Shown here: piece after piece, positions 32,543-40,507 of the stretch
How positions within the stretch are numbered: position 1 is the first letter of the stretch
Layout of the letters: every line of letters starts with the position of its first letter
Assembly (NCBI GenBank): GCA_021414305.1
Contig: JAIOOS010000024.1
Span: 124,001 to 188,000 of the forward strand
DNA length: 64,000 nucleotides
Direction of reading: 5' to 3'
Source: Burkholderiales bacterium
GTDB taxonomy: Bacteria > Pseudomonadota > Gammaproteobacteria > Burkholderiales > Burkholderiaceae_C
Translations under genes and position numbers: made by a program
The notes under the pieces: model-generated
What the model saw: the letters and a program-made list of their open reading frames with translations, nothing else
Told to the model about the DNA's origin: nothing
The model's database searches: none

Positions 32543-33221
32543 CTTCTCCGGGAACGTTGGCAAGACGACCATCGCCCGTCACCTCCTGGCGCCTCGCATC
32601 GAGGGCGCTGAGGTGGTCGCGATCGAGTCCATCAACGCCGACGAGGACCAGGCACGTGCCCTCAAGGGCAAGCAGTTCGGCGAGCTGCAGGAGTTCCTGC
32701 AGACCGTGGACAACGTCGTCGTCGACATCGGCGCGTCGAATGTCGAGGACCTGCTCGGGCTGATGGCGAGATACCGTGGAAGCCACGAAGACTTCGACTA
32801 CTTCGTCATTCCGACGGTGCCGGCGCTCAAGCAGCAGCAGGACACGATCGCGACGCTCACTCAGCTTGCTCGTCTCGGCATCCCGGGAGCCAAGCTCAAG
32901 GTCGTGTTCAACCAGGTCGAAGACGACGTCAAGGTGAACGAAGCATTCGACACCTTGCTGGCTTTCATCGAGCAGAACCGGATTACCCAGGTCAGCCTGC
33001 AGTGCAAGCTCGGAACCAACGAGATCTACGCGCGGGTCAAGGGAACAGGCAAGGATCTGGCCGACCTGGCCAGCGACACCACCGACTACAAGGCACTCAT
33101 CGTCAAGGCCCAAGGTCTCGACGACAAGCTCGCCCTCGCCCAGAAACTCGCAACCCGGCGGCTTGCCTTGGGTGTCGTGCCCGAGCTCGACGAGTGCTTC
33201 GCGGCGCTCGAGCTGCGTTAG
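32523..33221 (+). CDS. ParA/StbB-like ATPase
   Basis: A 232-residue P-loop protein. The N-terminus VAVINFSGNVGKTTIARHLL carries a deviant Walker A of the ParA/MinD class (GNVGKTT), and VVVDIGASNVEDLL near 60-70 is the Walker B region. StbB-like proteins place mobile DNA in the cell and affect conjugation. It is the second gene of the three-gene operon. Confidence 0.78.
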   Translation: MKVAVINFSGNVGKTTIARHLLAPRIEGAEVVAIESINADEDQARALKGKQFGELQEFLQTVDNVVVDIGASNVEDLLGLMARYRGSHEDFDYFVIPTVPALKQQQDTIATLTQLARLGIPGAKLKVVFNQVEDDVKVNEAFDTLLAFIEQNRITQVSLQCKLGTNEIYARVKGTGKDLADLASDTTDYKALIVKAQGLDDKLALAQKLATRRLALGVVPELDECFAALELR

Positions 33222-33230
33222 GGCAGGCAC

Positions 33231-33695
33231 ATGAGCCGTGTCACGACTGCCCGGGAGGCCCTGATCGTCGAAGTGATCGGCGATGTCAACGAGCTGATCA
33301 CCCGCGTCGAGGCCCTGAAACCGGCGATGAGCACCTCGCATCGGAAGCTCTCCGATGCCGCGATAAAGCTCGGCGGCTGCGTCGAGCCGATCACGACATA
33401 CGTGCGCGACGACATCGTCCGAAACCGCAATGCTGCGATCGAGCACGTCCGCAAGCGCACCGGCGAGATCGCAGCCGAGTCCATGCAAGAGCAGATTCTG
33501 GCGATGCGGCAGGCGGCGCGAGCGATCATCGAGGCGGACGTCAGGCCGGAGTTGCGCCAGCTGTCGTCGGCCCTGCATGTCCTGGTCGAACGCACCCGTC
33601 GCCCTCAGTGGGAAACCTGGGCGACGTATGCGGCTACCGGGACCTTGCCGACGATCCTGGCCGTCGGTCTGACCTGGTACCTCATGCGGAACTGA
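33231..33695 (+). CDS. Small protein with C-terminal membrane anchor, StbC position
   Basis: A 154-residue protein: a long helical, probably coiled-coil, region (residues about 10-130, with ALIVEVIGDVNELITRVEAL and EQILAMRQAARAIIEAD) and a C-terminal hydrophobic helix WATYAATGTLPTILAVGLTWYLM. I do not recognise a domain. Third in the operon after the ParA-like gene (9-bp gap), it matches StbC by position only. It may tether the partition or relaxosome complex to the membrane. Confidence 0.6.
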   Translation: MSRVTTAREALIVEVIGDVNELITRVEALKPAMSTSHRKLSDAAIKLGGCVEPITTYVRDDIVRNRNAAIEHVRKRTGEIAAESMQEQILAMRQAARAIIEADVRPELRQLSSALHVLVERTRRPQWETWATYAATGTLPTILAVGLTWYLMRN

Positions 33696-33723
33696 CTGCC
33701 GTCCGGCGGATACTCGAGTCCAA

Positions 33724-34722
33724 CTAGCGAGTGTTGGTTGGTCCTTCACGTGCCAGCGCCGGTGCGGGACTCTGCGGACGGACCTCCCGAGTCGGCGACT
33801 GCACTTCCCTGCCTCGGTCGCTATCGCGCCCGCGACTGACCTCGGATGGCATGCGAGCAATGAAGCGGTCGACATGGACGGCGAGGTCCCGGTCTTCGTC
33901 GCTGTCCGACCGCGACAGACCCTCCGCGATCCGACGCCAGGCCTCGGCCGCACTCGCCAGACTCTGGTCGACCCGAAGTCCCGACTTGGCTATCCGCCAC
34001 GTAGTCTTGAGTCGGCCTTCTTCGGCCGCCTTCAGTTGCCAGAGCGGCTCGTAGTTGCGGACCTGCCCGCGGGTGCGTTGTCGCGTGGCCTCGGCGTCGA
34101 TGCCCCAGCCGCGCAGCTTCTCCGCAAAAGTCTCTCGCCAACGCTGCAGATCCGCCTTGCGTGGATTGAGGCGCTTGCCATGGCGCGACTCTGCCCGAAC
34201 GCTCAGATGCACATGCGGGTTGGCCTGGTGGTCGTGCAGCACCATCACGTAGCGGTGATCGGCGAGCTCGGCCTGGGCGAACTCCCGGGCGGCGCGCTGG
34301 ACTAGGAGGGCGTCCGTTGCCCGTGGCATCGACAGCATGATGTTGAATGCCTCGCGCCGCTGGGTAGTCTCGTCAATGTAGGCACCTCCGAAACGCCACT
34401 GTTCGACCAGATCGTGCAACGCTTCCCGGCCGTCGCGAGTGACGCCTCGGTCGTCCTCGAACGGCAGCCGCCCGTTCTTGCTGATGTAGCGAAAGTGCGC
34501 GGCGATCGCCCCCATGCCACGGCCGCCGCCGGTGACCTTGACCATCACCTGAGGCGCCCGTCGGATGACGGTTGCCTCGATGCGCCGGCGGATCGCGGCC
34601 GCGCGCTGGACCAAGCTGCCGGACAGGCGTGGCGTGGACGAGCGGACGATCCGGTTGCTTGGGTAGAAGAGCCGCTCGCCCCACTGGACGAGAACACCAT
34701 CAATCTCGGCGCCCGTCTTCAC
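33724..34722 (-). CDS. Relaxase / mobilization endonuclease
   Basis: A 332-residue relaxase. The metal-binding histidine motif III reads HDHQANPHVHLSV near residue 165 (HxDxxxPHxH form) and VMVKVTGGGRGMGAIAAHFRYISKNGRL near 60-85 is the N-terminal block of VirD2/MobP-like relaxases. It would nick at oriT and lead the strand into a helper's secretion channel. The C-terminal tail is Arg/Pro-rich. The GTG start overlaps the MobC-like stop (GTGA). It is short for a relaxase and has no helicase or primase domain. Confidence 0.82.
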   Translation of the reverse strand: MKTGAEIDGVLVQWGERLFYPSNRIVRSSTPRLSGSLVQRAAAIRRRIEATVIRRAPQVMVKVTGGGRGMGAIAAHFRYISKNGRLPFEDDRGVTRDGREALHDLVEQWRFGGAYIDETTQRREAFNIMLSMPRATDALLVQRAAREFAQAELADHRYVMVLHDHQANPHVHLSVRAESRHGKRLNPRKADLQRWRETFAEKLRGWGIDAEATRQRTRGQVRNYEPLWQLKAAEEGRLKTTWRIAKSGLRVDQSLASAAEAWRRIAEGLSRSDSDEDRDLAVHVDRFIARMPSEVSRGRDSDRGREVQSPTREVRPQSPAPALAREGPTNTR

Positions 34723-35291
34723 GGGCGAGACTCCTCGATCGCCGCTGGCGGAGCGGCCCGTTGCCCAGGCAACGCCCTGCCGGGTCGAAGCTCTGCCACC
34801 AGCCGCGACGCGATGCCGATGTGGCGGCGCACGTCGTCCAAGAGAGGCATGACCCAGTCGTCCAGAAGCGGTCCTGACGACGCGCCTCCACGTGCCAACG
34901 TCCGGATCAGCTCGTTCATGTCACCGGAGACGATCGCGAGCTGCTCCGTCGACTTCCCGAGCTCAGTCGTGACGGAAAGTGGCGGCGCTGGCATCTTCTC
35001 GATCAAGGAGGCGAGGTACGCGCCCTGCGAGAGACCCCTGTCCCTGGCAGCTACCGCCAAGCGAGCGGAAACAATGGGCAGCAGGCGAAGGGTCACCTTG
35101 ACGGGCTTGCCGGCTGCGCCCTCCTTTGGTATCTGAATGGCGGGTTCGGGTGAAGGAGCGTCGAGTAGCCGCGCTATTGCCTGCCGGATGACCTCCGATA
35201 CCCCCAAGCCGCGAGCGCTCGCATGCACCCGCAGCGCCGGCCCTAAGCCGCGGAGGTCCAGGCTCGCAAGGTCTCGCACTGGAGATGCCAT
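34719..35291 (-). CDS. MobC-like relaxosome accessory protein
   Basis: A 190-residue protein. The N-terminal DLASLDLRGLGPALRVHASARGLGVSEVIRQAIARLL resembles a ribbon-helix-helix domain, and VKVTLRLLPIVSARLAVAARDRGLSQGAYLASLIEKMP near 70-105 a second similar one. Proteins of this kind bind near oriT and help the relaxase. ATG at 35291 is chosen because the RHH begins just after it; the frame is open to 35381. It is coupled to the relaxase gene by a 4-bp overlap. Confidence 0.68.
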   Translation of the reverse strand: MASPVRDLASLDLRGLGPALRVHASARGLGVSEVIRQAIARLLDAPSPEPAIQIPKEGAAGKPVKVTLRLLPIVSARLAVAARDRGLSQGAYLASLIEKMPAPPLSVTTELGKSTEQLAIVSGDMNELIRTLARGGASSGPLLDDWVMPLLDDVRRHIGIASRLVAELRPGRALPGQRAAPPAAIEESRP

Positions 35292-35334
35292 GGCGCAAGC
35301 CGGCGACTCGGTATTCGAACGCGCCGCGAGGTTC

Positions 35335-35562
35335 TCAGCGCGATGTGCTGGGACGTTCGATCGTCCATTGCCGAACATCATCGTGACGCCAACCCACCGC
35401 CCGGCTGGCGAGCTTCACCGGCGCAGGGAACTTGTGCTCTGCCACCATCCGGTAGACCGTCGAGCGGCCCAGGCCGGTGGCACGAAGGACGGCAGGCAGG
35501 CGAAGGAATATGGGTGGCGAATCCTGAAGCTCGCGCTGCGTTGGGACTGAGTTGCGTTTCAT
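35335..35562 (-). CDS. AlpA-family DNA-binding protein (excisionase-like)
   Basis: A 75-residue protein with PIFLRLPAVLRATGLGRSTVYRMVAEHKFPAPVKLASRAVGWRHDDVRQW, the winged HTH of AlpA/phage excisionase-like regulators (R....TG...STVYR......FP..., W...D...W). AlpA activates the integrase of P4-like elements. Here it is upstream of MobC and relaxase on the same strand and probably regulates excision or the mob genes. The ATG at 35562 is preferred to an upstream TTG. Confidence 0.82.
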   Translation of the reverse strand: MKRNSVPTQRELQDSPPIFLRLPAVLRATGLGRSTVYRMVAEHKFPAPVKLASRAVGWRHDDVRQWTIERPSTSR

Positions 35563-36130
35563 TGCGGACTCCAATCAACTTGGTCAAGGTGCCGTCGTGC
35601 CAGGCACGCTACTGCGCCAGAGGCGCGAGGGCGCGACGGTTTTCTCCTGATTTCCGTCACCCGGCCCGGGGCGACTCGGGACGTTCAGCATGAATGCGTC
35701 GCAGATTGTCCTGACCGATGAATTCGACCCCGAAATTCATCGCTCGGACGTCTCCGGACGTTGGCGGATCGAAACTTTTCATGTCGTTCGCTGACTCCTT
35801 CGACCGCCTTACGGTGAAGGCCGCCCTCCGAGCGCACTTCGTCATCGCCAAGTCAGTTCGCAAGCCGGCGTAGCCGGCGAGCGCGAATTGGGTAGGGGAT
35901 GACATCTCGTCATCTTGGACCGGTGAAGTACGAACCGAAGCGACGAAATTCGACTGAATTTCGTCGCTCGGGGGTCAGTGCTTGAGCTTGCGCATTTCCT
36001 CGGCCAGGACCCAGAGGGCGCGATTGAGGCTCACGCCTCGGTCGATGCTCGCAACCTCGCGCGTCCGGATTCACTGACCGACGATTCCGACCGGCCGAAC
36101 GTTCGGAGACCGTGGCGCTACGCCCGCCTC
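35563..36130. other. Non-coding stretch with two related hairpins
   Basis: About 570 bp with no convincing gene. It contains an imperfect hairpin at 35716-35742 and a perfect 12-bp stem with a 6-nt loop at 35939-35968. On the minus strand near 36070-35978 a short stop-bounded frame reads IRTREVASIDRGVSLNRAL, possibly a decayed gene end, but I cannot assign it. Confidence 0.5.
35939..35968. repeat. Perfect inverted repeat, 12-bp stem
   Basis: Stem AGCGACGAAATT / AATTTCGTCGCT with loop CGACTG, followed by CGGGGG and no T-run on either strand, so it is not a classical terminator. The arm sequence resembles the hairpin at 35716-35742 (shared TTC.TCGCTCGG). Confidence 0.65.
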
Positions 36131-37909
36131 CTATTCGTACCACTCGCTTTCGGAAAGCATCATCTGGTGATGGCCACGGCCGGCCGGAATCATCGGGAAG
36201 CAGTTTTCCTGAGCCGCGACACGAACGTCGAGGAAGAACGGGCCGGCGTGATCCATGCATTCGCCAAGGGCACCTGCCAGCTCCCCGGGGTCGGACACGC
36301 AGCGCGCGCCCCAGCCAAAGGCGCGAGCGAGCGCCACGAAGTCGGGCAGCGCCTCGTTCCAGCTGTGGCTCAGTCGGTTTCCGTGATTCAGCTGCTGCCA
36401 CTGCCGGACCATGCCCATGTAGCCGTTGTTGGTCAGCACGACCTTGACCGGCGCGCGATGCTGCACCGCCGTCGACAGCTCCTGAATGTTCATCAGGATC
36501 GACGCGTCGCCACTGACGCAGACGACGAGCTTGTCGGGATGCGCGATCTGCGCGCCGATTGCCGCGGGCAGCCCATAACCCATCGTGCCGGCGCCCCCTG
36601 AGGTCAGCCAGCGGCGCGGCGCGTCGAAGCGCAGGTACTGGGCGGCCCACATCTGGTGCTGGCCGACGTCGGTCGACACGATCGCGGCGCGGCCGGCCAG
36701 CACGCCTTGCAGCGAGGCCATCAGCTGCTGCGGCAGGATGACGTCGCTGCGTTGCGGAAAGTCGAGGCAGCGACGCTCCCGCCAAGCCGCGACGCGTTGC
36801 CACCAGGGCGAGAGCCGCCCCGGCGCGAGCTGCTCGAGCGCCGGCATCTGGAGCAACGCCTCGAGCACGGCCGTGCAGTCGCCGACCAGCGGCCGGTCGA
36901 CCCGGACGACCTTGTTGATGCTGGTCGGGTCGATGTCGAGGTGGATCTTGCGGGCCTGCGGGCAGAACTCGTCGAGCTTGCCGGTGACCCGGTCGTCGAA
37001 GCGCGCCCCGATGCACACCACCAGATCGGCGTGATGCATGGCGAGGTTGGCCTCGAGCGTGCCGTGCATTCCGAGCATGCCCACGAAGCGTGGGTCCGAG
37101 GCAGGGAAGGCGCCGAGCCCCATCAAGGTCAGCGTGCAAGGCGCATCAAGCCGGCGCACCAGCTCGGCGAACGCGGCGCAGGCCCTCGGTCCGGAATTGA
37201 CGAGGCCGCCGCCGCCATAGAGCACCGGACGGCGGGCGTCGGCCAGCATTGCCGCAGCGCGCTGCAGATCCGTGCGCGGCGGCAGGTTCACGCTCGGACG
37301 CGCCTTGCGCCGGCCTGAAGCCGCACGGCCCGGATTCGACTGCGCCAACTGCATGTCCTTGGGCACATCGATCAGCACCGGTCCGGGCCGGCCGGAACGC
37401 GCGATCTCGAAGGCCCGTCGCACCAGCTCCGGCACATGGTCCGGGTCGCGCACCTGGCAGTTCCACTTCGTCACGGGGCGCGACATGCCGAGCGCGTCGC
37501 TCTCCTGGAAGGCGTCGGTGCCGATGCCGGCGGTCGCGACCTGCCCGCTGATGCACACGATCGGCACGGAATCGCTCAGCGCATCGAGCAAGCCGGTGAT
37601 CGTGTTGCCGACTCCCGGCCCCGAGGTCACAAGCACGACGCCGACGCGGCCGGTGCTGCGCGCATAGCCCTCTGCCGCATGCACGGCCGCCTGCTCGTGC
37701 CGCACCAGGACATGGCGAAGGCGCGGCTCGTCGAACAGGGCGTCGTACAAAGGCAGCGCGGCTCCGCCCGGGTAGCCGAAGAGCGTGTCGACGCCGCACT
37801 CGACCAGGGTTTCGAGCAAGGCCTGCGCCCCGTTGCGCGGCCGGGCCAGCGATGCGGGGTCGAGGGCCGCCGGCGCGAGCGAAGTCAGCGAGTGCACGCG
37901 CATGTCCAT
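36131..37909 (-). CDS. ilvB: Acetolactate (acetohydroxyacid) synthase catalytic subunit
   Basis: A 592-residue ThDP enzyme with the full set of AHAS marks: LFGYPGGAALPLYDAL near 45, HEQAAVHAAEGYARSTGRVG with the catalytic Glu near 72, SGPGVGNTITGLLDA, GQVATAGIGTDAFQE, GARFDDRVTGKLDEF and the ThDP/Mg motif GDASILMNIQELSTAVQ...NNGYMGM near 460-490. It joins two pyruvates (or pyruvate and 2-oxobutyrate) at the head of branched-chain amino acid synthesis. No regulatory small subunit (ilvN/ilvH) is adjacent. It diverges from an Lrp-type regulator across 65 bp, which probably controls it. Being cargo on a mobile element is unusual for a biosynthetic gene. Confidence 0.88.
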   Translation of the reverse strand: MDMRVHSLTSLAPAALDPASLARPRNGAQALLETLVECGVDTLFGYPGGAALPLYDALFDEPRLRHVLVRHEQAAVHAAEGYARSTGRVGVVLVTSGPGVGNTITGLLDALSDSVPIVCISGQVATAGIGTDAFQESDALGMSRPVTKWNCQVRDPDHVPELVRRAFEIARSGRPGPVLIDVPKDMQLAQSNPGRAASGRRKARPSVNLPPRTDLQRAAAMLADARRPVLYGGGGLVNSGPRACAAFAELVRRLDAPCTLTLMGLGAFPASDPRFVGMLGMHGTLEANLAMHHADLVVCIGARFDDRVTGKLDEFCPQARKIHLDIDPTSINKVVRVDRPLVGDCTAVLEALLQMPALEQLAPGRLSPWWQRVAAWRERRCLDFPQRSDVILPQQLMASLQGVLAGRAAIVSTDVGQHQMWAAQYLRFDAPRRWLTSGGAGTMGYGLPAAIGAQIAHPDKLVVCVSGDASILMNIQELSTAVQHRAPVKVVLTNNGYMGMVRQWQQLNHGNRLSHSWNEALPDFVALARAFGWGARCVSDPGELAGALGECMDHAGPFFLDVRVAAQENCFPMIPAGRGHHQMMLSESEWYE

Positions 37910-37974
37910 TCCCTAATTCTTGCGGTCATCTCCCCAAAAAGGTTACGCTTCTTGGGTCCAATAGCAGGTGAATC

Positions 37975-38469
37975 ATGAAAATCAGTCGAAACAAGGGTGA
38001 ATTCTCCGAAGGATCTTTCGACAAGCTGGATGTGGCGATCCTGCGCGTGCTGCTCGAAGACTCGCGCAAGACCCTGCAGGAGATCGGCAGCCAGGTGGGA
38101 CTGTCGGCCTCGAGCTGCTGGACCCGCATCAAGAAGCTCGAAGGCGAAGGCGTGATCCGGCGCTACACCGTCGACCTCGACAGGGCCCACCTCGGCTATG
38201 GCGACTCTGTCATCGTCCAGCTCAACCTCGAAAGCCACAACGACGAGACGCTGTACGAATTCGGGCGCGTGCTCGCCACGATCCCGGAGGTGCTAGAGGC
38301 GTACCTGGTGTCGGGCGACTACGACTACTACATCCGGATCGCCGTGCGCGACACCCGCGACTACGAGCGGCTCCTGCGCGAGAAGCTCTACAAGATCCCG
38401 GGAATCCGCCACAGCAAGTCTCACTTCGTCCTGCGGGTGCTGAAAGAGGCGAGCGTTCCGCTCTTGTAG
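37975..38469 (+). CDS. Lrp/AsnC-family transcriptional regulator
   Basis: A 164-residue regulator: N-terminal HTH (KLDVAILRVLLEDSRKTLQEIGSQVGLSASSCWTRIKKLEGEGVIRRY) and C-terminal ligand-binding RAM domain (IPEVLEAYLVSGDYDYYIRIAVRDTRDYERLL). The family senses amino acids and often regulates its neighbour. The divergent ilvB-type gene is the natural target, through the shared 65-bp region with T/A-rich stretches. Confidence 0.9.
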   Translation: MKISRNKGEFSEGSFDKLDVAILRVLLEDSRKTLQEIGSQVGLSASSCWTRIKKLEGEGVIRRYTVDLDRAHLGYGDSVIVQLNLESHNDETLYEFGRVLATIPEVLEAYLVSGDYDYYIRIAVRDTRDYERLLREKLYKIPGIRHSKSHFVLRVLKEASVPLL

Positions 38470-38472
38470 CGA

Positions 38473-39315
38473 TCAGCGGTTCTTCCATTGGGGAGCACGC
38501 TTCTCGTTGAACGCCGCCACGCCTTCGTGGCGGTCCTGCGTGGACACGAGGGCGTTGTACGCTGCGATGTCCATCGCGTACCCAGTATGGAAATCGACTT
38601 CGCCGCCGCGGGTGGCGCTCAGCTTCGCGTAGCGCACGGACAAGGGTGCCGCTTGCACGATGCGGCGGGCGATGGCGGTGGCCGCGGCAACAGACCCTCC
38701 CGGCGCAGTGAGCTCGTTGACAACTCCCCATCGGGCGGCCTCGGTGCCGGAAAAGGAATCGCCGCTAAACAGGAGCTGCTTAGCGCGCCGCATCCCCGCA
38801 GCCCGTACAAGGTTCTGGATGCCGCCCCCGCCGGGCAGGATTCCGCGGCGGACTTCGGCCAACGAGAACGTGGCCGCCTCGGATGCAATGATGAAGTCCG
38901 CCATCAGCGCGATCTCGAACCCGCCACCGTGCGCGTGTCCTTCGACGGCTGCGATCACCGGCACGGGAAAGTCCTTGACCGCGAGAAACGCCTCCTCGAT
39001 CACCTGATGCTGCCGGCGCCAAGCTTCGTCGCTCATGCCGTTGCGTTCCTTCAGGTCGCCGCCGGTCGAGAACGCCCGCGTCCCTTCGCCGGTGAGTATG
39101 AGTACCCGCAGCCGCTCGTCGTGGGCCAGGCCGCGCAGTGCCTCCCGCAGCTCATGAAACATCCGCGTGTTCATCGCATTGAGAACCAAAGGCCGGTTCA
39201 TTACCAACACGCTGATTCCGTCGCCGCTGGCGGTCGCCGGTGCGACCTCGATGCGAAGGGTCTCGAACGGCAGTTCGCCCACCGGGGTCCCCGGGCTGGT
39301 TTCGCGGGTGTCCAC
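38473..39315 (-). CDS. Enoyl-CoA hydratase/isomerase family protein
   Basis: A 280-residue crotonase. The oxyanion-hole segment is AFSTGGDLKER near 90, and GHAHGGGFEIALMADFIIASEAATFSLAE keeps both Glu residues used for water addition in enoyl-CoA hydratase. It is coupled to the acyl-CoA dehydrogenase gene: the GTG start lies in TAGTG at its stop. Together with the dehydrogenase and CoA-transferase genes it would perform beta-oxidation of an acyl- or dicarboxylyl-CoA. Confidence 0.88.
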   Translation of the reverse strand: MDTRETSPGTPVGELPFETLRIEVAPATASGDGISVLVMNRPLVLNAMNTRMFHELREALRGLAHDERLRVLILTGEGTRAFSTGGDLKERNGMSDEAWRRQHQVIEEAFLAVKDFPVPVIAAVEGHAHGGGFEIALMADFIIASEAATFSLAEVRRGILPGGGGIQNLVRAAGMRRAKQLLFSGDSFSGTEAARWGVVNELTAPGGSVAAATAIARRIVQAAPLSVRYAKLSATRGGEVDFHTGYAMDIAAYNALVSTQDRHEGVAAFNEKRAPQWKNR

Positions 39316-40475
39316 TAGTACGATCGAGGCATGCCGAGCACGTGCTGGGCCACCTGGGCGAGCACCAGGTTGTTCGAGATCGGGGCGATGCGGAACAGAC
39401 GAGCTTCCTTCCATTTGCGCTCGATGTTGTATTCGCAGGCCACGCCGTTTCCGCCGAAAGTGACCATCGCCGCCTCGGCCGCCTCCCACGAAGCCTCGGT
39501 CGCGAGGTACTTGGCCATGTTCGACTCGGGGCCGCAGGGCAGGCCCGTGTCGAACAGTGCCGCCGCCTTGTTGCGCATCAGCTCGGCGGCCTGCAGGTTC
39601 ATGTGGGCCTTTGCGATCGGGAACTGCACGCCCTGGTTGGCACCGATGGGACGGTCGAACACGATGCGCTCGGTGGCGTAGCGCGAGGCCTGCTCGACGA
39701 ACCACTTGCCGTCTCCCAGCGACTCGCTAGCTACGAGCAGCCGCTCGGAGTTGAGCGAGTCGACCAGGTACGAAAAGCCCTTGCCTTCCTCGCCGATGCG
39801 GTCGTCGTCGGTGACTTGGAGGTTGTCGATGAACACCTGGTTGGTGTGGTGGTTCAGCATGGTCTTGATCGGGGTTGATTTCAGTCCCGCGCCCGCCTTA
39901 TCGATGTCGACCAGGAACAGCGTCAGGCCGTCGGTCTTTTTCTTCACTTCTTCGTAGGGGGTGGTGCGAGCGATGAGCAGGTACATGTGGGATTGGCGGA
40001 AGCGCGAGGTCCACACCTTCTGTCCGTTAATCACGTAGCCGCCGGCCACCTTCTTGGCAAAGGTCTTGATCGCCAGCGTATTGGACCCGGCGTCCGGCTC
40101 GGTCACGCCGAATGCTTGCAGTCGGAGGCTGCCATCGGCGATCCGGGGCAGGTACTTGCGCTTCTGCGCCTCGCTTCCGTGGTTGAGAATGGCGGCCATG
40201 GTGTACATCTGCGCGTGGCAAGAGGCACCATTGGCGCCGGAGCGGTTCACCTCCTCCAGGATGACGCAGGCGTCGAGCAGCGACAAGCCGGAGCCGCCGT
40301 ACTCGTCGGGGATGAGTGCCGCAAGCCAGCCGGCCTTGTTCATCGCCTCGACGAATTCCTCGGGATAGCGCTCGTCCTTCTCGCAGCCCTGCCAGTACTC
40401 GCCGGGGAAGTCGCGACAGAGCCCCGCCACGGCGCGGCGGATTTCCTGCGCTGTCTCCGAGTATTCAAAGTTCAT
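39315..40475 (-). CDS. Acyl-CoA dehydrogenase
   Basis: A 386-residue FAD flavoenzyme with QAFGVTEPDAGSNTLAIKTFAKK near 130-155 and FGGNGVACEYNIERKWKEARLFRIAPISNN near 340-370. The position of the usual catalytic Glu (YEGT in MCAD) is IAPIS here, so the base must be elsewhere or the substrate class differs. It would oxidise the CoA ester made by the adjacent CoA-transferase; electrons go to ETF. The last residues LGMPRSY overlap the hydratase start. Confidence 0.87.
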   Translation of the reverse strand: MNFEYSETAQEIRRAVAGLCRDFPGEYWQGCEKDERYPEEFVEAMNKAGWLAALIPDEYGGSGLSLLDACVILEEVNRSGANGASCHAQMYTMAAILNHGSEAQKRKYLPRIADGSLRLQAFGVTEPDAGSNTLAIKTFAKKVAGGYVINGQKVWTSRFRQSHMYLLIARTTPYEEVKKKTDGLTLFLVDIDKAGAGLKSTPIKTMLNHHTNQVFIDNLQVTDDDRIGEEGKGFSYLVDSLNSERLLVASESLGDGKWFVEQASRYATERIVFDRPIGANQGVQFPIAKAHMNLQAAELMRNKAAALFDTGLPCGPESNMAKYLATEASWEAAEAAMVTFGGNGVACEYNIERKWKEARLFRIAPISNNLVLAQVAQHVLGMPRSY

Positions 40476-40507
40476 GGTGCCTTCCTGGAAATCCTGATGC
40501 GCCGGGT

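Noticed and set aside
35657..35905. 82-codon minus-strand frame in the gap before ilvB
   Set aside because: No match to any family I know, and it crosses the hairpin at 35716; probably chance or a decayed gene.
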